From a virus: DNA of 49,394 bases. This document shows positions 24,874 to 33,172 of the stretch, piece by piece. The position numbers and the translations under genes are program-made. Each line of letters starts with the position of its first letter. Within the stretch, counting starts at the first letter, position 1. The notes under the pieces are model-generated. The model saw nothing but the letters and a program-made list of their open reading frames with translations. It did not search any database and was not told the DNA's origin. The stretch covers positions 1 through 49,394 of IMG/VR virus record IMGVR_UViG_3300037488_001017. One strand, 5' to 3'.

Positions 24874-27595
24874 AGTTATTTGTGTTCCTTTCGGTGTCAA
24901 GGATACGTCCCTTTATACTCAGGGCAAGTAGCCTAAATGTCTGACCTACAACAAATGCTGCAAATTCAATACTCCACTGCGGGCCAAGGACCATAGACGA
25001 AGCAGTGCCAGTGGACTTTGCTTGGTTCCAAGCCGCATGGATAGGTGACGTCCCGTTCACAATTGTCTTCTTAGTGTCATCCGTTGACGGGTTGTACGAG
25101 TAACCCCTTAGGAAAGCCGTGTCATCCTCGCCTCGGTAGAGATTAGCAAACCACCGCGAGAACTGGTTGTGCCCAATAGCCGAGTCAACCGCGCCCGAGT
25201 ACTCGTACCCGCTAATAAGCGCGCCAACCGAAGACACTTGCTTTGAGTTCATAAACATGCCAGCATCTGTTCCACCAGGGAGGATGGCTGTCTGCACCTT
25301 TACTACAACTGGATTGATAGCAACAAGCAAAGTTGGTGGACTTCCATAAAACGGATTCTCAATGTTTTGAGTTACCTCATCTTGAACTAGTACAGCATTG
25401 ACCCTATCAAAACCACCAACAGCAGTAAGAAGACTAGTAATCCTAAATGTGTACTGATAGTAATCAGTATTAACAACAGAAGATGATCGGGATGCAGTTT
25501 GACCAACAATCTTGATGTACGCACCAATGATGGTGTAATCCGGAGTCCATCCATTTGTACGCGATGCCCAAGTAAACGTGTAAGTTGGATGAGAATCAAC
25601 AAGAATTGTTGCTAACACACAACGATCACAAGCGCCATCAATCAATCCATAGTGCACACCCTCAAACGTATTTAATACGCTTGGAACTTTTACGCGATCA
25701 AGTGGACCCTCTGCTGGCATCATCAATCGCGCCCGGTATGTTGTATTAGAAGCAACTACAGGAATTGATGTTTCCGACAATAAGAACAATGCTGTGTCTT
25801 CCAATGCGCCGCCGGCAGTCTTAGCAAACAATCCACGAGTGCACTTGGTAAATGGCATGTTGTGCAATTCACTGCACGTCCCGCTAGAAAACCACATAAC
25901 GGCAGTTTTAGACTTCACCGGATTATGGATGTAAAGCGCAGTAGTCCGCGGATCAAACGCCATTGAAATGCGATCAAGATCATCCGCCCAATCAATTGAC
26001 AACAGCCAGTCAACTGCACCAACTTCATCCAACCGACCATCCGCATACACAACCCGCAGGCCCTGGTGGGTCACGTAGTAAACCATCGGCCCTACATTGG
26101 CAAGCGCATACGGACTTGTGATGCCGTACCCATTATGCGCGCCCATGACGCGAACAAACGCGCCCTCGCGCATGATGAAGTAGACCTGATTGCCAGAGAA
26201 ACCAAGAAGGATCTGGCCGCACTGTTGAAACGCAATTGTGCTATCACCAAAGATGTCAGGTGTCCATCGACCCTTTGGCGCAAACAGTTCATACGAACCA
26301 TCTGACGCACTTGAGTATCGAATCTCACCAACCGACTGCATCTGATCTTCTTTATTAGAAACCTGACCAGACGTGTTAGAGAGGAACAACTGACTCTGAT
26401 ACGCCGCAGATGCCCCACCAAAAGGAACTGCACTCAGGAAAGAAGGGCGGTCTTGGAAGGTGTCTTGCATTACAAGAGCGCGGTCATCCTTCTGTACCGC
26501 ATACCCCCACTTCACTACAGTTGCAGGAAGCGCTGGACTTGTCCACGTAGGATTGGTAGGTGAAGGACTAAGTACATATTCAGATGCAAGGAATGTTGCT
26601 TCAAGCTGCAAGATGCCAGCAGTAAACACGCCAGCTGCATTCGTATTGCGAACACTGCGCCAGATCTTTACGGTGTCGTACTTAGCGGTATCAACAATTC
26701 CAACAACACTAAACTTGCGGGTTGGAACTGCGGTTGTAGACGCAAACGTAACCGGAATAGAATCACTTAACTGTGATCGCCGGCCACTCAATGAGTCTTC
26801 AAACTGCACCGCAAACGCGTAGTCGCCAGCCTTCTGACTAGTAGCAGTACCCCAACGAGTGGCATTGTCCGCCCACTCAGTAGGCGATGTACCAGCACTC
26901 GAATACACAATAAACGATCCAACAACAAAGGGACTTGTAGCCGGATTAGGAAGTAGTGTATTTGATGGAACATACCCGCCACTCACAATGGTGGACACGT
27001 ACGAACCAACCGGCTTAACACCTGGACCCGCGTTTACAGATACAACACTACCGGTGGGGAATGTCACGGCACGTGGATTCAACCCGCGGATACAAACGTA
27101 CACCACGCGCGGAGTAGACGTCACGCTGATTGCGTAATCGGTATTTGTTGTGCCAAGCTTTCCAACATCAGCAGAGTCACCATCTACAATAACCTTGGAA
27201 AAGAAGAAGGGACTAGCATCAGTACGAAAGCCCTCCATAATCAAGTCTCTTACAGTTGATCCTGGTCGCTGCGCTAGATACACAACTCCGTAGCAGTAGT
27301 GGTCGGATCCAATGCGTGCGCTAAATGTCCAAAAATCAAGAACAACTGCTCGAAACGAATTGGTTGCGTATGGATTTACGTTGTTAACCCAGATAGATCC
27401 TGAAGTACCGTTTGGAATAGTGTCGTAGCGGAAGACCCAAGCTTCCTTAAACCCCGAATACGGAACTGTTGCGCCCTGGTTGGTGCCATCAACACCCACC
27501 AGTTCCCAGATAGGACTAGTGGTAGCGCCACCCTTCCAGACATCTTTGCTCTGGGAGGCTCTGTTCAGCGGGAGTGGCCAGGTGATTTCCTGCAT
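24866..27595 (-). CDS. Tail nozzle-type protein (tail tubular protein B-like)
   Basis: A 909-residue, beta-rich protein with repeated Trp/Gly/Tyr-containing strand blocks typical of the beta-propeller-like nozzle (tail tubular protein B type). Blocks such as FAPKGRWTPDIFGDS, then QILLGFSGNQVYFIMREGAF (about 440-480), fit a propeller. Position after the adaptor and before the internal proteins matches podovirus synteny. There is a 10-base gap from the upstream gene. Recognition is by pattern and context, not search. Confidence 0.65.
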   Translation of the reverse strand: MQEITWPLPLNRASQSKDVWKGGATTSPIWELVGVDGTNQGATVPYSGFKEAWVFRYDTIPNGTSGSIWVNNVNPYATNSFRAVVLDFWTFSARIGSDHYCYGVVYLAQRPGSTVRDLIMEGFRTDASPFFFSKVIVDGDSADVGKLGTTNTDYAISVTSTPRVVYVCIRGLNPRAVTFPTGSVVSVNAGPGVKPVGSYVSTIVSGGYVPSNTLLPNPATSPFVVGSFIVYSSAGTSPTEWADNATRWGTATSQKAGDYAFAVQFEDSLSGRRSQLSDSIPVTFASTTAVPTRKFSVVGIVDTAKYDTVKIWRSVRNTNAAGVFTAGILQLEATFLASEYVLSPSPTNPTWTSPALPATVVKWGYAVQKDDRALVMQDTFQDRPSFLSAVPFGGASAAYQSQLFLSNTSGQVSNKEDQMQSVGEIRYSSASDGSYELFAPKGRWTPDIFGDSTIAFQQCGQILLGFSGNQVYFIMREGAFVRVMGAHNGYGITSPYALANVGPMVYYVTHQGLRVVYADGRLDEVGAVDWLLSIDWADDLDRISMAFDPRTTALYIHNPVKSKTAVMWFSSGTCSELHNMPFTKCTRGLFAKTAGGALEDTALFLLSETSIPVVASNTTYRARLMMPAEGPLDRVKVPSVLNTFEGVHYGLIDGACDRCVLATILVDSHPTYTFTWASRTNGWTPDYTIIGAYIKIVGQTASRSSSVVNTDYYQYTFRITSLLTAVGGFDRVNAVLVQDEVTQNIENPFYGSPPTLLVAINPVVVKVQTAILPGGTDAGMFMNSKQVSSVGALISGYEYSGAVDSAIGHNQFSRWFANLYRGEDDTAFLRGYSYNPSTDDTKKTIVNGTSPIHAAWNQAKSTGTASSMVLGPQWSIEFAAFVVGQTFRLLALSIKGRILDTERNTNNYA

Positions 27596-27605
27596 TGGCT
27601 ACATC

Positions 27606-28022
27606 TTACGGTGTAACCGGCCATTTACCCGCAGGGCATTTGGCATCCGGCATCTTTCCTTTGACAGTCAATTCCGACCGTGAGTTTTTCCCACACCCAC
27701 ACGCTTTGCAGTAACCCACCAGCGGTGTCGGTTCAGGAAGGAGGCTGCTGCAAGACATACATGCCTCAATACGCGCCTCATATTCACCCTGATCCAGTTC
27801 CTTGGTAAACCGGCTGATCTCAGCCTTCATCCAAGATGCAGCCTTGTTCACAATCGTGGGCGGTCGTACGCGCACCGGCTGGGCTGGGCGCGCTACGCGG
27901 GATGGGCACGTGTCGCACTGGTTGAGATCCAGCCCCAACGTACATGCCGGCGTAAATCCCTCAAGACCCCACCGGAGGCAGTCCACGGACTCAATGATCT
28001 TTCCATCTACTTTGATCTTCAT
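27606..28022 (-). CDS. Cys-rich putative zinc-binding protein
   Basis: The ATG at 28022 overlaps the previous stop by 4 bases (ATGA). The 138-residue product has 11 cysteines, including CDTCP, CMSCSS and YCKACGCGK, and ends with CPAGKW. A CxxC...C-x-x-CGC...CP-x-GKW pattern is a zinc-ribbon-like feature also seen in other phage virion-region proteins; I recall the pattern without a function. The arrangement CxxC four times suggests one or two metal sites. Confidence 0.6.
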   Translation of the reverse strand: MKIKVDGKIIESVDCLRWGLEGFTPACTLGLDLNQCDTCPSRVARPAQPVRVRPPTIVNKAASWMKAEISRFTKELDQGEYEARIEACMSCSSLLPEPTPLVGYCKACGCGKNSRSELTVKGKMPDAKCPAGKWPVTP

Positions 28023-29392
28023 GTCACAGTTGGTACGGTTACGCAAGGAAAGTCATCAGAGAACGCCGGGTCTTTAATCATCGTAAAGTCACTTCCGGAA
28101 ATAATGTTTCCCTGCTCAAACAATGGGTCCGAATCTGGATCAGATATAAACGCAGAAAAGATCTGGCCAAATGGCGATCCTGTGCAAAAACAACCAACAT
28201 CAGCTTCACCAAAAAAGTTAAAAGCAGCAAGACTAACTTGAAGCCCTACTCTGTATTTGTACGCAAAAAAGAAAGTAGCAGTCTTGTTTCCGTTACTGTA
28301 GGTTGGACCGTCCCAAGTAGTAACATCAAATAGACAGGCCGGGCATTTTACAAAATCAAGGTTTACACACGCTTGTCCAATCCATGCGCTAGAACTGCCA
28401 ACAGCTACAAACGTAGTTGCGCCGGGATCTGTTGAACTACCAAGCACCTCATTTATCTTTGTTGCTAAAGCTTGAGAGCTGCCGCCAACAATGCCAACAA
28501 AAGTACAGTTGTCTACAGTGACAAGCATACCGTCACTAAAAGTAACCCAACCAGTTCCGTCACCAACCGTGGAGGCACAACTTCTTGTAATTGTAAAGCC
28601 AGTCGTAAAAATCAGATCATCAGTTCCGTAAAGATTGGCTGCTAAAGAAATAAACCCTGTTACTTTTGGTCCTGTCTTACTGAGTGTAAAACAAGGATCA
28701 TCTATACCACTACCAGGATCACATTGATTAGTTGAGCCACCAAGCTGATCACTTATACTTGAGAAAAGTTGTCCGGGATCTGGTTGCAATCCTGTAAAGA
28801 CACACTCTTCACAATCAAATTGATTTGGCTGGCACTCTGTAACTTCTCGAATAAACGTAGGCCATGCGCCTATGTGCCATGCAGATGAAAAACTTCCTAT
28901 TGAAACACTGCAAGTATCAAACGCAGTACAACCAGTTGCAAATACACCTGTCAAACTAAACGCAACATTAAGCGTCGATGTACAAGTGAAGCCACCGACC
29001 CAAACTTCTGGTCCCCAGTAATGGTTTGTGTCAATTAAATTAGGACATAAATTTGTACACGGAAGAGCTGGGTCTTTAGCAACTATGCTGTCAAGACTTC
29101 CAATGTTATGAGTAAGAGTTGACGTTGAACTGCATGATGCAGCAAACGTAAACCCACTTACAAGGTAATAGCATCCACCAGCAATCATGAAATAACAGAA
29201 ATCTGGATCAAGCGCTTTAGGCAATCCAATGCTGTCACGGTACTCGTCGCAGAATGTAATGCCTCCAGCGCATGTGCCAATTTCTCCAATACAATTAAAC
29301 GCGCATGGGACAGACGCACTGCACTTTGTAGCAGACCACACCCTGACTACCGTGCCATCACAACAACACTTGCGTGCAAGAAGAATACTCAT
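28019..29392 (-). CDS. Cys-rich beta protein of the tail region
   Basis: The ATG at 29392 (MSILLARKCC) overlaps the upstream stop (ATGA); an upstream TTG at 29410 is less likely. The 457-residue product contains about 29 cysteines spread over the whole length, and much Ser, Thr, Gly and Phe, giving a disulphide- or metal-rich beta protein. This is strange for a cytoplasmically assembled virion protein. It sits between the adaptor region and a zinc-ribbon-like protein. Its fold is not recognised. Confidence 0.6.
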   Translation of the reverse strand: MSILLARKCCCDGTVVRVWSATKCSASVPCAFNCIGEIGTCAGGITFCDEYRDSIGLPKALDPDFCYFMIAGGCYYLVSGFTFAASCSSTSTLTHNIGSLDSIVAKDPALPCTNLCPNLIDTNHYWGPEVWVGGFTCTSTLNVAFSLTGVFATGCTAFDTCSVSIGSFSSAWHIGAWPTFIREVTECQPNQFDCEECVFTGLQPDPGQLFSSISDQLGGSTNQCDPGSGIDDPCFTLSKTGPKVTGFISLAANLYGTDDLIFTTGFTITRSCASTVGDGTGWVTFSDGMLVTVDNCTFVGIVGGSSQALATKINEVLGSSTDPGATTFVAVGSSSAWIGQACVNLDFVKCPACLFDVTTWDGPTYSNGNKTATFFFAYKYRVGLQVSLAAFNFFGEADVGCFCTGSPFGQIFSAFISDPDSDPLFEQGNIISGSDFTMIKDPAFSDDFPCVTVPTVT

Positions 29393-30417
29393 GGTGGTGG
29401 TGCTGGGCAAGTACCAGATATTGGATTGTTAGCAGTAAACCAGTGCTTAGTTCCCCACTTAAACACCTGAACAATGACTCCAGTTGGAACAGCATTAACT
29501 TTGAAGTTATCGTAATCATTCAAGTCCATCTGGCTTCCAATAACAGTTGATGGCTCGCCGTAGGTCAAAGTACTTGTGTTGGCTGTCTCAAGAAAGTTAA
29601 AGCAAGTAATACTGCCAATATCATTCTCAAAGAATGGCCATGTTGCCTTTGTTTTTTGAAGTGTTGCTGTGTATTCCCAAAAGCCATTTGCCGCCTGAAT
29701 AGCTGAACCAGTAATCTTGTACACCCCAACAGCCTGACGGGCAAATGCAGTTACTCGGCCAAAGCCATCAACCGTAACGTCTGACACCAAACCTACATCA
29801 GTAGGTGGTGTGACGGTAATTGCTTTTAGTTGAAGAGTAGAGCCGCCAGAAAGTACAAACGAATCAGTACTGTCAAAATTCAAACTTAAAAGCTTATTAC
29901 TCGACATACTTCCAGGTGGTGTAACTACTACGGGAAGAGTTGCAGTCAGGCTTCCAGTAGAGCCGCCAGTTGAGTATGTAACCTCAACAACACCATTACC
30001 AGCATCAGTTACTTCGCCGTCTGGAAAGTTAAAGAAGATTTGACTGACAGGATCAACAGTAACTTCATTGCTACTTATATCAAAAAACCTACACGAGATT
30101 GGGTCTGAGCCACCGCCGTTGGTTCCGTTAGTTCCATTAGTGCCATTAAATACCTCGGTGTTGCCACCGGTTCCGCCACCAATAAAAATATTGGTTGGAT
30201 TGAACCCACCAACTGGTGGGCCTGGAATCCAGGGAATTAAGAAGTTAGTTGATGGAACAGTTGGGTACGCAATGTTAAATGATGTGGGACTAGAGCCACC
30301 TGACGACCAACCTACCTGGGTACCACCAAACAAATTACGAAGCAGCCATTGATTTGGCGTGTTGGGGTAGTTGCCTTCGTTATCCGTGATGTCTTTGTAT
30401 TGCCCAGGAATAGGCAT
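29389..30417 (-). CDS. Probable tail or head-fibre protein
   Basis: A 342-residue protein with an N-terminal segment (MPIPGQYKDITDNEGNYPN) and then Gly/Thr/Ser/Asn-rich beta segments, including a short tandem repeat of NGT (about residues 90-98). The C-terminus is beta-rich. It starts with a one-base overlap with the adaptor gene's stop (30417) and ends over the next gene (ATGA). It could be a fibre or collar protein; no signature is firm. Confidence 0.5.
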   Translation of the reverse strand: MPIPGQYKDITDNEGNYPNTPNQWLLRNLFGGTQVGWSSGGSSPTSFNIAYPTVPSTNFLIPWIPGPPVGGFNPTNIFIGGGTGGNTEVFNGTNGTNGTNGGGSDPISCRFFDISSNEVTVDPVSQIFFNFPDGEVTDAGNGVVEVTYSTGGSTGSLTATLPVVVTPPGSMSSNKLLSLNFDSTDSFVLSGGSTLQLKAITVTPPTDVGLVSDVTVDGFGRVTAFARQAVGVYKITGSAIQAANGFWEYTATLQKTKATWPFFENDIGSITCFNFLETANTSTLTYGEPSTVIGSQMDLNDYDNFKVNAVPTGVIVQVFKWGTKHWFTANNPISGTCPAPPP

Positions 30418-31571
30418 CAGATGTTTCTCCAGTCGTTCAACTTGTTGTCCGCGGTGCTGCGCTCAAAGTACTTCGGCACGCGCATCTGCTGGCTACTAAA
30501 GTGATCCATGCAAGTCTTCATTGCGTCCTTGTACTGCAACTGAAGCAATTGGAACTGCGACATTGGAATCTTCTTGTACGTCCCAAGCTTCATAGCCCCA
30601 CCAACAGCTACGGCTTCATAGAGGGATTCAAGGCCAAACGGCGCGTACTCAACCGTTACCGTGCCGGCAGACGCATAGGTAAACGGGAGGCGAACGGTTG
30701 TTTTCCAAGACGTATTATCTTTGGTCCAAGCAGAAACAATGCGCTCTTCAATAATCCCAGTGGTAGTCAAGATACGAACCGTGCTACCAAGGTAGGCATT
30801 GTCGCGGCGATCAATAACACCAACAGTTGGCGTTGTTGACAATGGAATTGTGATGATTCCTTTGTCTGTAGCACACGTTAGACCGCTTACACTTCCAGCA
30901 GTTGTACTAATTGCATCACCACCAGAAGTTGCTGACAACGTAAATGTTGTAGTTCCGTTGGTTGCAATAACGTAATACTTTGTACCAGTTGTGTATCCAG
31001 TAATGATGCCAGTTCCGCCATTTGTGCCAGTGATAGTAATATCTTGACCAACTACAATTGTTGTTGCAGTGGTGCAGGTAAATGCGCCGCTGCTTCCAAT
31101 AGTTGCTAGTACTGGTGGGCCAACAAGAGTTGCCGGCGTAATGAATGGCATGATCTCACCATTGTGCATAAACTGCAATTCAATGTCATCGTAGTCCTGG
31201 TCAGGCGTTGGATTGAAGACAATCATGTTGCCTTCTACCTTCCAGTTTGGACCACGGTAGTGATACTCGGTACGCGGCATTGCCTCGCGACTAACGTACT
31301 TGTCATCGTTGCGGATAGCCATACGCCACACCTCGCCAACGCACGGAGGGAGTGCGTAGTACTGCGTTCCCTGTGTAAGAGGAAATGGAATCCATACGCT
31401 AATTGGATTCGTTAGAGAGTTATTGATGCGCGATGACACCGATGCAAACATCGGGCTAATGACGTGTTTTACGAGGAAGTTGTCATCGTACTTGGCATCA
31501 ATAGATGGATCATCAAGATACGCACGGGTGCGATCTAGGACTGTTTGGATAAATCCACCTGTTGCGTCCAT
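30417..31571 (-). CDS. Head-to-tail adaptor protein with an inserted beta domain
   Basis: A 384-residue protein. The first about 150 residues (RTRAYLDDPSIDAKYDDNFLVKHVI, the YALPP pattern) and the last 120 (GMKLG..., LLQLQYKDAM) resemble the adaptor or tail tubular A-type connector that docks on the portal. Between about residues 152 and 233 is a Gly/Thr/Ile-rich insert (pattern ITITGTNGGTGIITGYTTG), a recurring fold in virion proteins. The start overlaps the upstream stop by one base. The synteny portal - capsid - adaptor - nozzle supports the call. Confidence 0.65.
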   Translation of the reverse strand: MDATGGFIQTVLDRTRAYLDDPSIDAKYDDNFLVKHVISPMFASVSSRINNSLTNPISVWIPFPLTQGTQYYALPPCVGEVWRMAIRNDDKYVSREAMPRTEYHYRGPNWKVEGNMIVFNPTPDQDYDDIELQFMHNGEIMPFITPATLVGPPVLATIGSSGAFTCTTATTIVVGQDITITGTNGGTGIITGYTTGTKYYVIATNGTTTFTLSATSGGDAISTTAGSVSGLTCATDKGIITIPLSTTPTVGVIDRRDNAYLGSTVRILTTTGIIEERIVSAWTKDNTSWKTTVRLPFTYASAGTVTVEYAPFGLESLYEAVAVGGAMKLGTYKKIPMSQFQLLQLQYKDAMKTCMDHFSSQQMRVPKYFERSTADNKLNDWRNI

Positions 31572-32098
31572 TAGTGTCTACCTGCCATTTGGCGAAGAGT
31601 TTCACAAGTCCGTGCATACGACGCGCCGCCTCTAGCAGCACCAATCCAAGGCGTTTTGCCAGTAGCAATATTACGAGCCTCAACATCATTGCCCTGCTTG
31701 TGAAGCATCTTAATTGCTTCCTTCTTTTGCAGCTCGTTTTCCTCATACTCATGCTTGCGTTGGCTTACACCCAAACGCATTTTGTCTTTCATAGAGCGCA
31801 CCGTATCGTCAACCGGCGAGCACCGCGCCTTCAACTCCGATGCCGACATCCAACCACCCCGATCTGGTGGGGTCTCAAAGCACTCCAATTCCAAGCACAC
31901 GTCTGGCTTAAAGAGCCACTTGGCAAACACGTAGTTCCCCGTGCGCTTGTGGTGATACATAAACAACTCGGGGATACCGGTCACACGGCGCGCAAAACGA
32001 ATCCAATCACCATCAGGCATGATCTCATGATCTTCATACATGGCAAGGCCAGCACACGCAGCCTCGTACTTAGCATCAAATGTGATTTCAATATCCAT
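31571..32098 (-). CDS. Hypothetical protein
   Basis: A 175-residue protein, soluble; first half mixed (MDIEITFDAKYEAACAGLAM), second half helical and Lys/Glu-rich (KHEYEENELQKKEAIKML). It resembles small conserved podovirus proteins upstream of the adaptor, but I cannot name the family. The start overlaps the preceding 43-residue gene (TAATG), and the end overlaps the adaptor gene's start by one base. Confidence 0.6.
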   Translation of the reverse strand: MDIEITFDAKYEAACAGLAMYEDHEIMPDGDWIRFARRVTGIPELFMYHHKRTGNYVFAKWLFKPDVCLELECFETPPDRGGWMSASELKARCSPVDDTVRSMKDKMRLGVSQRKHEYEENELQKKEAIKMLHKQGNDVEARNIATGKTPWIGAARGGASYARTCETLRQMAGRH

Positions 32099-32229
32099 TA
32101 CTTCCAGCCTCGTTTCATCTTGGCGTACTGCTTTGGGTCTACGGTGGACTTGGACTTGGGTCGCGAGGTGCCGGCTGCTTTGCGTTTGTTGATGTTGCCA
32201 ACAAGCGAGTTAAGTGGGTTCTTCTTCAT
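32098..32229 (-). CDS. Very small basic phage protein (43 residues)
   Basis: This short gene runs from ATG at 32229 to TAA at 32098 and shares bases with both neighbours (TAATG at each end). The product begins MKKNPLNSLVGNINKRKAAG and ends KMKRGWK; it is strongly basic. The KAGTSRPKSKSTVDP-like centre matches a pattern of tiny conserved proteins I recall in T7-like and cyanophage head regions, often next to the DUF6321-like gene as here. Too short for ordinary gene lists. Role unknown; a DNA- or assembly-associated peptide is possible. Confidence 0.65.
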   Translation of the reverse strand: MKKNPLNSLVGNINKRKAAGTSRPKSKSTVDPKQYAKMKRGWK

Positions 32230-32477
32230 TAGCACTTCCACGCCCGAAGGCTCTTGTTGATACGCGAGTTCGGATCGTTTGCAGTCTTGGCGCTGGTCAA
32301 CTTCTTCTTCATGCCGCTCATGCGCGCGCAGAACGACTTCTTGCGCGAACCACCCTCGGGTTGTGGACGCTGCAAGTTGCTACCTGTAGCGCGGTTGTAC
32401 GCACTGCGACCCAATTCATTTAAGCCGCCAAGTGGATTCTTGTGCTTTGCTTTTAATTGGAAGGACTTCTTTGCCAT
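32229..32477 (-). CDS. DUF6321-like small basic protein
   Basis: An 82-residue protein with the pattern NPLGGLNELGRSAYNRATG, then NLQRPQPEGGSRKKSFCARM, SRINKSLRAWKC at the end. This matches, from memory, a conserved family (DUF6321) in marine and freshwater phages, near head genes, of unknown function. The two Cys (one in FCARM, one terminal) are kept. It ends on the TAATG overlap with the 43-residue gene. Confidence 0.75.
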   Translation of the reverse strand: MAKKSFQLKAKHKNPLGGLNELGRSAYNRATGSNLQRPQPEGGSRKKSFCARMSGMKKKLTSAKTANDPNSRINKSLRAWKC

Positions 32478-32717
32478 TTAATAACGAGGTTTCTTCTTAG
32501 TTGCTTTTCTCTTAAAGTCTTTTGCAAGACTATCGGATTGTTTGTCTATTGCCATGAGTTGACGCAACCTGGCTTTTTCAGATTCTAGTTGGCTAAGAGC
32601 AGGAACTCCCGCGCGAAGCTTGGCGGCTTCAATTTCACCTTGTTGGTTGTAAAGCGCTTCTTGGTTAAGCATCATCTGCTTTAACTTAATTCGCATTGAT
32701 GGCGTTATTTTATTCAT
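32478..32717 (-). CDS. Hypothetical coiled-coil protein
   Basis: A 79-residue helical protein, Lys/Gln/Leu/Ala-rich, with a basic C-terminus (KRKATKKKPRY). A coiled-coil pattern runs through residues 5-60. It immediately precedes the DUF6321-like gene (one-base gap). Likely a small structural or assembly protein, unassigned. Confidence 0.6.
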   Translation of the reverse strand: MNKITPSMRIKLKQMMLNQEALYNQQGEIEAAKLRAGVPALSQLESEKARLRQLMAIDKQSDSLAKDFKRKATKKKPRY

Positions 32718-32718
32718 G

Positions 32719-33069
32719 TTATTTCAGCGTCAATAGGTATCTGGTGTGCTGGACAAGACCAAGCATCTCGTCGCGGATGTTGAGCAATGCGGTTTCTTTA
32801 GGACTAAAATCCGTTGGAACTTCATTGCGAAGAGTGTCTTCAAGTTCATCAAGAACGTCTTCAATGTCATCATCAATGACAATTGTTTTGATTTTGGAGA
32901 GAGGTTCACGACCCTTTACACCAATAAATGTTTCAACAAATGTGTCAATTAAACCGTCTAAGCCCTCGTATGCCTTACCAAGCGCTTTGTGTTGAGCATA
33001 AGACGTAGTAAGCCAATGCTGCATACGGATAGACAGTTGAGCTTCAAGAATTTTTTCAATGCATGACAT
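32719..33069 (-). CDS. DUF5856-like helical protein
   Basis: The open frame reaches 33144, but that would pass through the capsid terminator; ATG at 33069 (MSCIEKILEAQ) is preferred. The 116-residue protein has MQHWLTTSYAQHKALGKAYEGL around 16-37 and ID-x-FVE just after, the HW-x-T-x-SYAxHKALG pattern that I recall as DUF5856, found in large and marine phages. The His/Asp/Glu helix pattern is reminiscent of ferritin-like proteins, but metal binding is not shown. It overlaps nothing and lies downstream of the terminator. Confidence 0.65.
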   Translation of the reverse strand: MSCIEKILEAQLSIRMQHWLTTSYAQHKALGKAYEGLDGLIDTFVETFIGVKGREPLSKIKTIVIDDDIEDVLDELEDTLRNEVPTDFSPKETALLNIRDEMLGLVQHTRYLLTLK

Positions 33070-33092
33070 GTAGGCATTATAAGCGGTGAGCC

Positions 33093-33130
33093 AAAAACAC
33101 AACCACCAGGACCCGAAGATCCTGGTGGTT
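33093..33130 (-). terminator. Intrinsic terminator after the capsid gene
   Basis: Eleven perfect pairs (33101-33111 with 33120-33130) with a compact loop; on the minus strand the loop reads TCTTCGGG, close to a UUCG tetraloop, and the stem is followed by GTGTTTTTGG (T-run at 33093-33097). It lies about 43 bases after the capsid stop and upstream of the chosen start of the DUF5856-like gene. It should lower transcription of all downstream late genes relative to capsid. Confidence 0.88.
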
Positions 33131-33172
33131 GGAGGTTTCCCCACTGGTGTGGCAGTGGGTGCTCTGAGAGGC

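Noticed and set aside
30110-30160. Short tandem repeat coding NGT in the 342-residue protein
   Set aside because: Only three to four units; a low-complexity linker rather than a distinct element.
31562-32260. Plus-strand 232-residue ORF in the late operon
   Set aside because: Runs opposite to tightly coupled late genes with TAATG overlaps; not credible.
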